Positions 19,001 through 28,400 of a stretch of DNA of 38,244 nucleotides are shown piece by piece (the stretch's first letter is position 1; each line of letters starts with the position of its first letter). The stretch is taken from positions 1 to 38,244 of the IMG/VR virus record IMGVR_UViG_3300032304_002234; one strand, given 5' to 3'. The stretch comes from a virus. The translations under genes were made by a program, and so were the position numbers. The notes below the pieces were generated by a model. It was given only the letters and a program-made list of their open reading frames with translations, had not been told where the DNA came from and did not search any database.

Positions 19001-22000
19001 TATGGGTGTATCGTCGAAGAATGCATAGAATTTACTGTTGGGTTTCAATCCTGTGGCAACGAATACAATGGTGTTGGCTCTGCAGAATGGAGCAACTTGT
19101 TTGTTGACCATTCTGCTAAATACCTGCTGCGATTCTTCAGTCAATACACGAATTGGTCTGCGATCCGCAGCACGCATGGAAGCAATGGTGTTGGCTAGCT
19201 GGTTTTCGTTGGTATTGTTTACTGTTATGGTGCTGTATGAATTGATGCTTTCAAAGATATCAGTATCAGGATACAGCGACAATTTACCCAGATATTCAGC
19301 TTTAAGGAATGGCGCAACCGAAACGCTGGTGGTGGCCAGATCCTGACGCAGGAATGTACTGGTAGTATAGTTCAAGGTTAGTGCGTCACCGGTAATTCTG
19401 TAGTTATCTAAATCACGAGCTGAATTCATGAACTGAAGTTCCAGTCCACTGACTACTGCACCAGTAAAGTTAATCTTTTCGGTCAATACTGTATTGTTGT
19501 AGTTGGCACGTGGATACAATTCCTGCAGCTGTTCGTCTATGGATACTGCACGACTAAATGCAGGATCGGTGTTGCTATTGTCGGTAAAGTTGTCAACAAA
19601 AATACCGGTCTTGTAGCGTTCCAGTGTTGGGTTATTGTTGTCACGTATCTGCAGATTTTTAGTACTGCTTTCCAGTAAGTTCAAGCTGGTTAACTGTTCT
19701 AGATTTTCTACTCGACGTTCAATACCACCGATGTCTTTCATGGTATAGCGTTTATAGTCACGTTTGTCTACATTGACTTCCGGTGACATGGTGTCATAGG
19801 TATAGGGCGCCAGGCTGATAAAGTACAGGGGCAGGGCTTTACCATCGGTTGGTACTTCGGGTGTTTCTGGAGCAAGTCTGCTGCTTGAGCTAATGTTATA
19901 GAATTTACCGGCACGATCTAGCACCACAGCTTCTTTGCGAGCCAGATAAAAGGTTAGATCGGTATCAAAGGTTGTATCATAGCGGGGAACAACTGCATTG
20001 ATTAGACTGTTGTTGGTAGCATCTATCTTGGTACGGAAATCCAGAACGTCACCTAAATTAACTCCAGCAACCTTGGGCACCTTGCCATAGGGAATCTGTG
20101 TAAATGGTTCGTAGCTCTTGATGGTAAAGTAATCACCAGAACCGTGTTCAAAATAATCGAAGAAGATTTTGATGCTGCCATTGGGCAATGGACGGCCCGG
20201 ACGTATGGTCAATTTACCCAGATCATAGAAGGCAGCTGTCTGTCCATTGTCCAGATTATAGTTAGAAGTAACGTCGATGGCTGTAGCCTGTGTACCATCG
20301 GTCCAGGTAGTAACAAATTCTGTGGCCATTAAAATCTTGTTGACTCGCAGTATGTCGGCCTGATTCATGACCAGCTGTGATTTGGTTGCTGAACTGCTGC
20401 TCAGGAACTCCTGGGTTGCATCATAGGTCAGAGTCTTGGTACGATAACCACCCAATAGACTGTTGTCTACCGATGCGTGTCTTACAGGGAAGATAACACG
20501 AGCCGTGGTTCCTGCTATACCTGTAGCCAGGGTTAAACGGAATTGAGTATCACTGATATAGGTTACTGAGTTTACTGTAATCGGTGCGCTCAACGATCCT
20601 ACAGTATCTTCGGCTACCAGGAAATAGGATGCTGTGGTAGTAGCCAGGGTTTCACCACTTAGGTTGGTACCAGGTGCGCCACTCAGGGTTACATTGATGC
20701 TGGTTGTACCTGGACTCAGACCAGTAAGTCTGGATGTTTTATAGACAAAATAGTTGTTGTCAACCATGCTCTCCAGTGCCTTGGCTACTGGGAACACCAG
20801 GGCAGTCTTGTCGGCGCCATAGAGTTTGTTGGTAACACGAATCAAACTCTGTGGAGTTGTGCTGCCGGCAATTGTACCATCCAGACAGATAGCAAAGGCC
20901 ACGCTGTTGCTGCTAATCTTGGTAACATAGAGTTCATTGTTGCCAATGACAATTAAATCGTTGCTGCGCAGATCGGTCTGAAATTTAGCCGCAGCATCAC
21001 CGACAATTCGCATTGCTGTGCCCGAGGTTGCCGAACTGGTACCGCCATTGAAGTCTAGCAACTGCACCAGTCCATCAAGCTTGCGTGTATTGATGCCCAG
21101 AGCATAGTTCTGATATACATTGGCTGCAAAGCTGGCAGTTGTTCCGCTGTAGGGAATGCCATAGACATTGCTGACCAGGGTGCCAGTGCTGGCATTGATC
21201 AGAGTCAAGCTGGTGAACAACGAAGAGGTGGCATTGGCGCCCGCAGTAATGGTCATGCGGTTTTCAGTGGCAATGCTGACAATCCTGGATCTGGCTCCGG
21301 TATTACCAACATAGATTGTGGTTGGGCGAGCAATTTCAGATTGGAATCTAGTGGCTGTTCCTGTACCAATACCAAATATGGTACCTGATGTTAGACGCAC
21401 ATAGGCACTGGTGCCATTGCTAAATTCTGCAATATAGCTGGAAAATTGAGTACGGTCGCCGGCTCCTGGTGCACTAAGATTGGGTGACAATAACTGTGAC
21501 TGTGTACCACGAGCTAGTAAAACAATACCCGAAGTTGCTGGAAGGCTGACGCCTGCTACCAGGCCAGCATTGAAGGCAGCTGCTGCAAAACCAACAATCT
21601 GCAGTCTGGAAGTTGTTGCATCATCACCAGTGCTGTAACCTATGACCATATAGGAGCTGCAATCATTGGCAGTGGAACCTGTACCTGTAAATGGTGCAGC
21701 TGCACGTGCCTGGGCCTGAGCCAAGGTATAACCAGCGTCAGGTACACCGGTAATAGGTTCAACAAATTTAGCACTGGTATTGGTAATGGCACCCGAACTG
21801 TCGCAGAATGCAATGATCGAACCTATGGCTAACTGTGAGCTAAAGGCTGCACTAGCTGGAGCAGAAATTGTGAATATGTTACTGTTACCAACTGGAGTTG
21901 ACGCTACAATTGTTATGCTGGAAATATTGTTTACACCATCCCGTGTCTTCAATGGGCTGTTGTTGACCACGCTGCTCCAGCTTGTAGTCAAATAACGATT

Positions 22001-24010
22001 TTCAGGAATAGCAGTACCACTGACTGTCATGGTAGTATCATTGGTGATGCCAGTAATTACCCAGGAGCTGGTGGCATTACTGCTGGTTGCTATGGTCAGT
22101 GTATCGCCAACTCTGAGCTCTTTGGTGAACGCACTCTGATGTCCAAATACTGTGATGCTGGTAGAAGCTGAAACCTTGGCTGTCAATCCAGTGCTAGCAT
22201 TGTAGTAACGGTCCGCAAAACTTCTCCAGGGTGCGCTTAACCGACTTCCTTTACCAGCAAAATCTGTTAAACTGCTGTCTGAATAACTAAAGGTTGGTGT
22301 GAAGCTGACAGCACCACTGATCTGAACATAACTGCTGGTAACATCGGCACCAACATATTTTAATGCACCACTGAGAGCAAATGCACTCAGGGTTGTGCTG
22401 CTAGCAGGATCGGGAACAACAATGCTGACTACATCGCGCTCAAAACTCTTGCCTGGTTCCATTTTAACTGCGGTCAAACCAATCTTATAGGCACCTGTAG
22501 GATCTGAATCCAGATATACAATGCGGGCACTGCCCATGAGCTCACCATAGCCCAATATGCTATTGCTACCAGCTGGTATGCCGCGATCATATAATAGTGC
22601 AACAGGACCGGTGCTGACATTGGGCATACCTCGAGTCTGTACTGGATCAATCAGCGCATAGTTGCCCAATGATATTGGTATGCTGCGATTGTTCTGTGAT
22701 GCAGTATCACGAGACTTGCTGATTCTTAGTTTTGCGTTGCTGACTTTGTTGATTTCATAGCCCTGAATATAGGCTTTACCAATACCAAAGGCCAGAACTA
22801 ACTCACTGGAGTTACCCAGAGTAGTTGTGCTGGTACCAATGTCATAGATACCACGATTGCTCAGTGGCTCTTCGGTATAGCGCCAGCGCACACTACCATC
22901 AGCCACACTGGTGGTTTCGTCTACAGTAGACATCTCTTCGGGCTGTGTACCAGTACCACTGATGCCAGCCTGGATACAGGTAAAGTAGCGAGTAGTTGTA
23001 CCTGTTAAGACCGAGACATAGTCATCGATTTCATATCTGCTGTTTACATTCCAGGCGCCCCGATTGTTGCTGCGGCTTTCACGTACTTCCATGTTAAAAC
23101 TATCAACAATATAGTTGCCGCTTTCGTCGAAGGTACGACGAGCCAGTGTGTCTTCCAGGATATTGTACTGACTGCTATTGATGATCTGTTGCACTTCACC
23201 TTCTTCGACTCTGATAAGTTCAAAAAAGTTTTCCAGCGTGGCAGTCAATGCTATGCTGGTAAAGGTAGTGGCAATTTTAAATCGGTCTGCGCCGGGCGCA
23301 GCAACGTTGGCTGTACCAGCTGCATTGTCCAGCAAACTCAGATCCATTTCCGATGTAATAATTTCTTCGGTATAGGCAATACCAATTCTGGCATTGATTG
23401 CAGTAACATTGGAGATATATTTTTCAACTACAATTTCTGTGGTTGGTACGCTGACAAAGTATCCGCCCAGATAATAGACACCAGCCTGCTGTGCAGCAAC
23501 CGCACTACGACCAGTAACGCCTTCACCACCCTGTACTGTGACAGTAGCAGTTAAATTTTCCTTGACATACAAGGTGGCATTGGCCAAGAACAAAGTCTCG
23601 TCATTGCCAAAGGCATCCTGGTTCGCTGATTTGTATAATACAATCAGTGTAATAGGATCGGTGTCGGTAGCCTCTACTACCTTGAATACCGACGCTTCGA
23701 CCGCGGCATCATCGCCAGTTGACGACGTGGTAAGTATTTTACCTTCCAGATAGGTCAATGGTTCAATGCCCAGATTGATGGCAGCAATTTTCACAAAGTT
23801 GGCTCGACTATTATAGTTGACCTGACCAGGTATAACCATGCTGCCGTCTTTGAACACATGATTACCAAACTTGGTGATCTGATTCTGTAGTATGCTCTGC
23901 AGCTGATTAACCTCACGGGTTTGTACGGCTACTCCGGGTTTAAACAGTACCTTGTAGAACTGTTTATCCTCATCAAAATCGTCAAAATATGGTGACTGGT
24001 TGAAATCCAT
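16079..24010 (-). CDS. 2643-aa DUF4815-type virion structural protein
   Basis: The N-terminus (MDFNQSPYFDDFDEDKQFYK, then VLFKPGVAVQTREVNQLQSI) is the hallmark of the DUF4815 family of large baseplate or fibre proteins in T4-like phages. Further landmarks follow the family: GLKPNSKFYAFFDD near residue 1670, DPLAQSFKI with TDVDVFFHTKP near 1980, WVATLGQTDVF near 2080, and LLGSLFKSQEGTLWTEDQLS with DMKFVLNRAVF near 2110. Between about 560 and 1150 are several related beta-modules (for example VFGHQSAFTKELRVGDTLTI), probably a family-specific expansion. The C-terminus (VPRFKNLRLIAHA) is also typical. It is presumed to be part of the baseplate periphery or the proximal fibre; that is inferred from size, family and position after gp8. 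The ATG has AAGG eight bases upstream and an AATAAATA about 30 bases upstream. The stop overlaps the coiled-coil gene by 8 bases. Confidence 0.82.
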   Translation of the reverse strand: MDFNQSPYFDDFDEDKQFYKVLFKPGVAVQTREVNQLQSILQNQITKFGNHVFKDGSMVIPGQVNYNSRANFVKIAAINLGIEPLTYLEGKILTTSSTGDDAAVEASVFKVVEATDTDPITLIVLYKSANQDAFGNDETLFLANATLYVKENLTATVTVQGGEGVTGRSAVAAQQAGVYYLGGYFVSVPTTEIVVEKYISNVTAINARIGIAYTEEIITSEMDLSLLDNAAGTANVAAPGADRFKIATTFTSIALTATLENFFELIRVEEGEVQQIINSSQYNILEDTLARRTFDESGNYIVDSFNMEVRESRSNNRGAWNVNSRYEIDDYVSVLTGTTTRYFTCIQAGISGTGTQPEEMSTVDETTSVADGSVRWRYTEEPLSNRGIYDIGTSTTTLGNSSELVLAFGIGKAYIQGYEINKVSNAKLRISKSRDTASQNNRSIPISLGNYALIDPVQTRGMPNVSTGPVALLYDRGIPAGSNSILGYGELMGSARIVYLDSDPTGAYKIGLTAVKMEPGKSFERDVVSIVVPDPASSTTLSAFALSGALKYVGADVTSSYVQISGAVSFTPTFSYSDSSLTDFAGKGSRLSAPWRSFADRYYNASTGLTAKVSASTSITVFGHQSAFTKELRVGDTLTIATSSNATSSWVITGITNDTTMTVSGTAIPENRYLTTSWSSVVNNSPLKTRDGVNNISSITIVASTPVGNSNIFTISAPASAAFSSQLAIGSIIAFCDSSGAITNTSAKFVEPITGVPDAGYTLAQAQARAAAPFTGTGSTANDCSSYMVIGYSTGDDATTSRLQIVGFAAAAFNAGLVAGVSLPATSGIVLLARGTQSQLLSPNLSAPGAGDRTQFSSYIAEFSNGTSAYVRLTSGTIFGIGTGTATRFQSEIARPTTIYVGNTGARSRIVSIATENRMTITAGANATSSLFTSLTLINASTGTLVSNVYGIPYSGTTASFAANVYQNYALGINTRKLDGLVQLLDFNGGTSSATSGTAMRIVGDAAAKFQTDLRSNDLIVIGNNELYVTKISSNSVAFAICLDGTIAGSTTPQSLIRVTNKLYGADKTALVFPVAKALESMVDNNYFVYKTSRLTGLSPGTTSINVTLSGAPGTNLSGETLATTTASYFLVAEDTVGSLSAPITVNSVTYISDTQFRLTLATGIAGTTARVIFPVRHASVDNSLLGGYRTKTLTYDATQEFLSSSSATKSQLVMNQADILRVNKILMATEFVTTWTDGTQATAIDVTSNYNLDNGQTAAFYDLGKLTIRPGRPLPNGSIKIFFDYFEHGSGDYFTIKSYEPFTQIPYGKVPKVAGVNLGDVLDFRTKIDATNNSLINAVVPRYDTTFDTDLTFYLARKEAVVLDRAGKFYNISSSSRLAPETPEVPTDGKALPLYFISLAPYTYDTMSPEVNVDKRDYKRYTMKDIGGIERRVENLEQLTSLNLLESSTKNLQIRDNNNPTLERYKTGIFVDNFTDNSNTDPAFSRAVSIDEQLQELYPRANYNNTVLTEKINFTGAVVSGLELQFMNSARDLDNYRITGDALTLNYTTSTFLRQDLATTSVSVAPFLKAEYLGKLSLYPDTDIFESINSYSTITVNNTNENQLANTIASMRAADRRPIRVLTEESQQVFSRMVNKQVAPFCRANTIVFVATGLKPNSKFYAFFDDTPIGEYLTPALKLTFNEMPTLLFNTMRADPGNWAKWRGRNENKHVQEQYQIPADAGVRGGVLQPNVFTRPRTITETVAQSVRVGGGKNARWETRYVAVQRTITEYFQNVQEKRSFSTRGDAYQLSLPSAGRSEEYMKAFTAGVAVYYYGSGRYLGSAVAMYQKDKTLYLVNQRGQLSPAYIRSGTNVGGKRSRTLDQTFYVAVDQNDPKTLVNTTVDDSQIMGDSSGVLYTDKDGVLVAMFDLPDTDTDKFLCGTKPIMLTTSPINDPDDWDSRVEATYTARGFQFELQTTITNTKTFIPQFYDPLAQSFKIPDQFTNGLFITDVDVFFHTKPLGSERGVPVDFEMRLCDAGGRPGPSPIPGTAQIKFPDEVNADPTGQTPTKFTLRQPLYLAPNINYAIMLRSESVRYRAWVATLGQTDVFNPSRTYSIQALLGSLFKSQEGTLWTEDQLSDMKFVLNRAVFNTNSQAVCRVVNAKRPASGLPVNPFVMTHGSNKIRVRHDNHGHAPGDTVRYTSAYWLAQYAAGNTTATINGIPITELFGTGIDNDIVRDSDAKLTISTTDTIDFDGYVIQTNTVANLGAGAVTGVTSVVAGGNDIMATSNWLYHAITPTAKTLNFSPTTLTFEAEQTAGFTYDGADLPATTGKPYTRSTQALTFNTTNFLTAPKIVLSDVNEFYRAADNQQVAGGQAPTNWKESFTGKFTLTSTDPAVSPLVDLSSLNMQLGQYRIDNPSRDTRLPTTLPAVGTAATGSILNVDYEAVTVNNTTIAFDGIAESLISTTPDLFTSITPGQYIVVSGSSVAGNNSTSTGVRVVDVSQDGTILYLDANFTTQAAGQSISIYQIRDFIDERCLVGSTAASKYVVRRINLENPASSIKLLADANVPSEASFEIYYKVGNANSDLEGQVWNKYLPTLNIVREDDRNIFSEIEIDITDTDAAGNPLDLPEFTAFTIKIVMLTTNGARVPRFKNLRLIAHA

Positions 24011-24022
24011 GTTTCTTACCTT

Positions 24023-25459
24023 TTAGAAATTAATTACAATATTTATTTTTTCGTTCTGAGCCGCGTTGCGTGTTACGGGCTGGCGATAATCCAGGTACAT
24101 CAATTCTCCGCTATAGGGCTGTAGCTCTGGTGCTATCAACGTTGTGCTGCTGACTGTCTCGCTGTAACCTGTGCCAGTTAATACGTTGCCATTGACAAAC
24201 TGTTTAAGCTGCTTGGTTCCTGCAGTATCTATGCGAGTCACATCTGTGCCGGTAATAGTACTGGTATCACTGGCTACTGGATTGATGAACTGCAGATTAA
24301 CTGTACCCGAACTCTGGAATACAAAGATGCCTTGTGCTCCTGCAGTATTGGCTAAAATGGTATCAGCAGCTGGTGCAGTGGTTGCTGTTGAGCTCATGAC
24401 AACAATGCTGGCTATTCTAGCAGTATTGGCCGAACTTACTATGCTGGTGGTCCAGGTTGCTGTAGACGTCTGATACATTCGAGGATTCTTAACAATGGCT
24501 ACTGTGCGGAAGTCCTGATTAACTGGAACATCGGCATCTTGGAATCCACTGACTGTGGTGGCAACCATGGCATTGTGTGCAAAGCATTCAACCTGCAGGT
24601 TGGAACCGTGACCGCCTACTGGTGCAATGATAGCCGATGCTGTGGCTGCAACATTGGTAGAACTAGCAGTAATTGCTATCTTGGCCCAGGTATAACCAGA
24701 CCCTGGTGCAGTAACATTGATTCTTGTAATGATACCAGAACTGGTAATGGCAGTAGCTGCTGCGCCCGTACCATCGCCATAGATGGCAATCACGGGCTGA
24801 CTGCTATAACTGCCGCCGTTGGTGACTAAAATAACATCGATGCCCAGAACATTGCCCACTGAACTAATGTTGGTAGACGGAACTGGTATGTAGTTGTTGG
24901 TGATAAAGTCGGCATCATTGGCAGTAATGGTATACATGTATTTCCAGATGTAACCATCGGCCGTAGTTTCTGGTGCAGTACCAACCGTAATTGGAGCCAC
25001 AGTGCTGGTTATGCCTGTAGTATTGATGCTGTTGGTACCATTGAATAGACACTTGTACACCGAACTATTGCCTGTTACATAGACAATGCTGTTGCCGTCG
25101 TCCAGACTGAAACGACCCGACGAAGTTGCAGTGGCTGTGCTGATATCATGCCGATACATGTCATATTTGGTACCACTGACCCAGTTATAGCGTCGGGTTG
25201 CCAGTCTGACTTCACCACCAGTAATTCTAAGCGCTGCCATGGCATCGCGCCAGAGCGCATGTTCATTGATGGCATTGTCAGCGGGAATCGGTGGAATTAG
25301 GTCAGTGGGCACATATCCACTCTGTACCGCAAAATTGGTGCTAAGCGTGTCATTCCAGCTCTGTGGGCGACCCAGCACCAGATACATTTTGTCAATGGCA
25401 AATGTACTGACAAAACTGCTGGCAGCAGTGGTTCTAAATTTACTTGTTACTATGGCCAT
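24023..25459 (-). CDS. gp8: gp8-like baseplate wedge subunit, expanded
   Basis: 478 residues; T4 gp8 has 334. The opening MAIVTSKFRTTAASSF, then KMYLVLGRPQSWND and ALWRDAMAALRI, follows T4 gp8 (AIVTSKFRT, a GR-PW strand, then a DMW helix). The middle has a DGYIWKYMYTI-type strand and NNYIPVP, and the end (SGELMYLDYRQPVTRNAAQN, then EKINIVINF) matches the gp8 C-terminus (SGEMIYMENR...EEINILF). Residues about 209-295 are an insertion with GGSYSSQPVIAIYGDGTGAA and APGSGYTW, a repeat module common in phage structural proteins. gp8 is a dimeric wedge protein joining gp7, gp6 and gp10 in T4. The ATG has AAGGA six bases upstream, and a GATAAATA element in the preceding gap, so gp8 may have its own promoter. 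Confidence 0.87.
   Translation of the reverse strand: MAIVTSKFRTTAASSFVSTFAIDKMYLVLGRPQSWNDTLSTNFAVQSGYVPTDLIPPIPADNAINEHALWRDAMAALRITGGEVRLATRRYNWVSGTKYDMYRHDISTATATSSGRFSLDDGNSIVYVTGNSSVYKCLFNGTNSINTTGITSTVAPITVGTAPETTADGYIWKYMYTITANDADFITNNYIPVPSTNISSVGNVLGIDVILVTNGGSYSSQPVIAIYGDGTGAAATAITSSGIITRINVTAPGSGYTWAKIAITASSTNVAATASAIIAPVGGHGSNLQVECFAHNAMVATTVSGFQDADVPVNQDFRTVAIVKNPRMYQTSTATWTTSIVSSANTARIASIVVMSSTATTAPAADTILANTAGAQGIFVFQSSGTVNLQFINPVASDTSTITGTDVTRIDTAGTKQLKQFVNGNVLTGTGYSETVSSTTLIAPELQPYSGELMYLDYRQPVTRNAAQNEKINIVINF
24040..24047 (-). promoter_or_regulatory. Possible T4-type late promoter (AATAAATA)
   Basis: The minus strand reads AATAAATA about 30 bases upstream of the DUF4815 gene start at 24010, within the last codons of gp8. 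One mismatch from the late consensus. Confidence 0.4.
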
Positions 25460-25486
25460 GGTAGATCCTTGAGGATGTTCTAAAGT

Positions 25487-25494
25487 TATTTATC
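25487..25494 (-). promoter_or_regulatory. Possible T4-type late promoter (GATAAATA) ahead of gp8
   Basis: The minus strand reads GATAAATA, one mismatch from the T4 late core, inside the 37-base gap between the 2033-aa gene and gp8. This is the largest gap in the window. Initiation a few bases downstream would leave a short leader holding the AAGGA ribosome site of gp8. Confidence 0.45.
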
Positions 25495-25496
25495 GG

Positions 25497-28400
25497 TTAT
25501 GCAGCGCCCAGAACTGTTATATTTACAAAATCTGACGTAGTGCTGTTCCACTGATAGCCTGCGGGCACCGAAACTGAAATATTAACGGAGCTATCTCCAC
25601 GTGATTCAAATCTGGCGCTGAGTCGGTCATAAACGCCCGAACGGTTTGCATTGAATGGAATCCAGGTCCAGACGACCTGACTTGTTGTATCGCCGCTGTT
25701 TACTACATTGGTGCTGCTAATGGTGTTGCTGCTGTGTACATAGAATGTATTGGAATATAGCAGGGTCTGCCCAACAGCCACATCCTTGTAGTTCTGTTGA
25801 ATTTCGTTGTCATATAAGACACGGAAAGTACCAGCTGAGGATACTGAAACAGTAAATCTGTTGTTGCCTTCTTGTGAATTGAAGGTAAAATCCTTCATCC
25901 AGGTCAGCAACAAGACCAGGCTGCTGGCTGCGTTGACTGCAATACTGGTGCTTAACACTACTGTATTGGCTGTCAGGGTCAGTGTATAACTGCTGCTGTG
26001 ATACAGAGTGCGGAATGTTGTAAAGTCCACGTCATTGCCCTGTGTTACCAGACTATCGTCAACACCAATGATCGAACCTGCTTTATCAAAACTGGCACTG
26101 TCAGGTGCACCAATGACACGGGGCAGAGGATAATCTCGGCGATAGACATAGCTGATTGCTGATGTTGCAGCAAATGATTCAGTTATAGGCCCACCGACTA
26201 CTATTAAACTTGTATCGTTAATGATGCTGGTAATGGCAAAACTTGTATTTCCAATCTGCAGGAAGCCGTAGCGGAAGTCTGGTGTACGACCTGTTTCAGT
26301 TACCTCTTCGATGGTAACGCCGGCGCTGGTTGCTGTACCTGTGGTAATCTGTGGCAGGAATAGAGTGCTAATACCAGTAACCGAAATGTTGCTGCTATAG
26401 CTAGGGAAATACATGGTCAGGCCAGTATCATAGAAATTTCTAAGTATGGCACTGCCTGTGACCAATATAGTAGTATCATCAACAATCGATACCACTGTAT
26501 AACTACTGTTTCCAATTACCAGTCTTGTTCCTGGAACATTGCCTTTGTTAATGCCTAGATTGTCAATACCAGGAATACCATTGGTCAACCATAGTGTATT
26601 GGATGTCAATAAACTAGCATCATGATATCCACTGACTAAAAATCCCGACGTTCTGGAATTTTCGTATCTGGCAAATGTTGCGGTTTTTCCGGTAAAGTTT
26701 GCATAGACGCCACCACCAGATACTGTCATGTTACTGCTGGTATTAATACCAGTTAAAACAAATCTGCGATCTGCTGTAGCAGTTAAACCATTAACTAATG
26801 AGATTGAAACCGAACTATTTCCTGTTGCAGTCACAAGAGTTAAACTATTATTGTTATTAACCGTTACAATATTAAATGCACGTGATGCTGTTGAAATACT
26901 GCTGGTATTATTTCCCCAGTATTTAATTGATGTACTAGTCCAAGGTTGAGTTACTGAGGCATTAAATTGATCGGTTATAGAACTAATAGTGCGTGTTTCT
27001 ACAATGTATGCATTAACAGGACCAGCACCTTTAAAATATCCTCCAGGAGTAACACTGTCATAGATATTGGTATATCCTGTGTTTGCAATACTTGTAGTTG
27101 CCTGTAATACCAATGTAAAATCGCCTTGTTGGCCTCTAATCTTAGGATCTGAAGCCACAACATAATCTACATTGATGTTGGTTACAGTTCCAGCTGCATT
27201 GATATAAGGATGTGTGATCCGCACTATACTACCACTGCCAATTTCATCGCGTAATCTTGCAGTAGATCCCGATGATTGATTGCCGTAATTACTATAATAT
27301 GGTAGCCATTGATCCAATGTTAGAATTGTTGGATCCCAGGGTCGTAATCGTACTGTATTTATACTGAAGAAGCCGGAAGTAGCAAGGTAACCAGTTGGAT
27401 ATGCACGTGTAGAAAATTCTGTAATTAAATATTCACTGAGTCTGGCATTAGACGTTGTTTGTGCAGTATATCCGACCTGATATACCAACCAGGTAAGTTT
27501 AAATGGAACATCAATTTTTGGTATGGATTCAGATTTAGCGATAGCGCCTGATTCCGCCATTGTTTTTCCATAAACATAGATACCATTGTCACCGGTATAT
27601 GGAGTTGAAGATTTATAAAAATTCTTGGATTCCCAGGCATCAATAGTATTGTTAGTAACTGGATCAAACAATAGCCCACTGGGGTGTGCAGGTGCCCCAC
27701 CTGCAAACCAGATATTGGTAAGTTTAGTCCAACCAGCAGAAGTTGGAGTTTCCCCTGGAGCTGGTGGTACAGGATTTTCCGATAAACTATAATATAGTTC
27801 TAAATTTTGACCACCAGTTAGCGAATTGAGGTCATTGGTATATGATCCACTGATGTAACCATTGATCCTGCAGGCATGTAGTGTGCCAAATGTTGGTGTA
27901 GCCATGAACCAACGGCCATGTGTAGTTACACTGCTGCCATAGCTAAACAAATACCCATATCTGGTCACAGTGGCAGTACTAGAAGTATACAATAGACCAG
28001 TATTACTGGTACCATAGGATAGATCTGGCGAAGCCATGTATCCACCAGGAGGTATGGTTACTATACTTGATGTAAAAACTACGCAGGTAGGATTTGGATT
28101 AGGGATACTGACCGTAGCTCTAAATCCATCCCGTGGCCAACGAGAAATCACACCCAGAGAGGTTACCTCCAAAGCTGTAGTTGCACCTACTATGGTACCC
28201 AGCGCACTCCAATACATTGGGTTGTTTGTATATACCGATCCCTGTGTTCCTTGTTCTGCTTCTACGTTACCCAATCTAAACAACATGCTGGTAGAACTTG
28301 ACAAATTGTAGGTTGATACAATAGCAGATACTGCAGGAACTAAACTTTGTACATATCTTTGAGTATACGAAGACTCCTTGGATTCAAAATATCCTAGTGC

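Noticed and set aside
25465-25476. Short inverted repeat in the gap before gp8, considered as a terminator or RNA switch
   Set aside because: The arms are five bases with a two-base loop and no U run; this is too small, and it mostly reflects the ribosome site.
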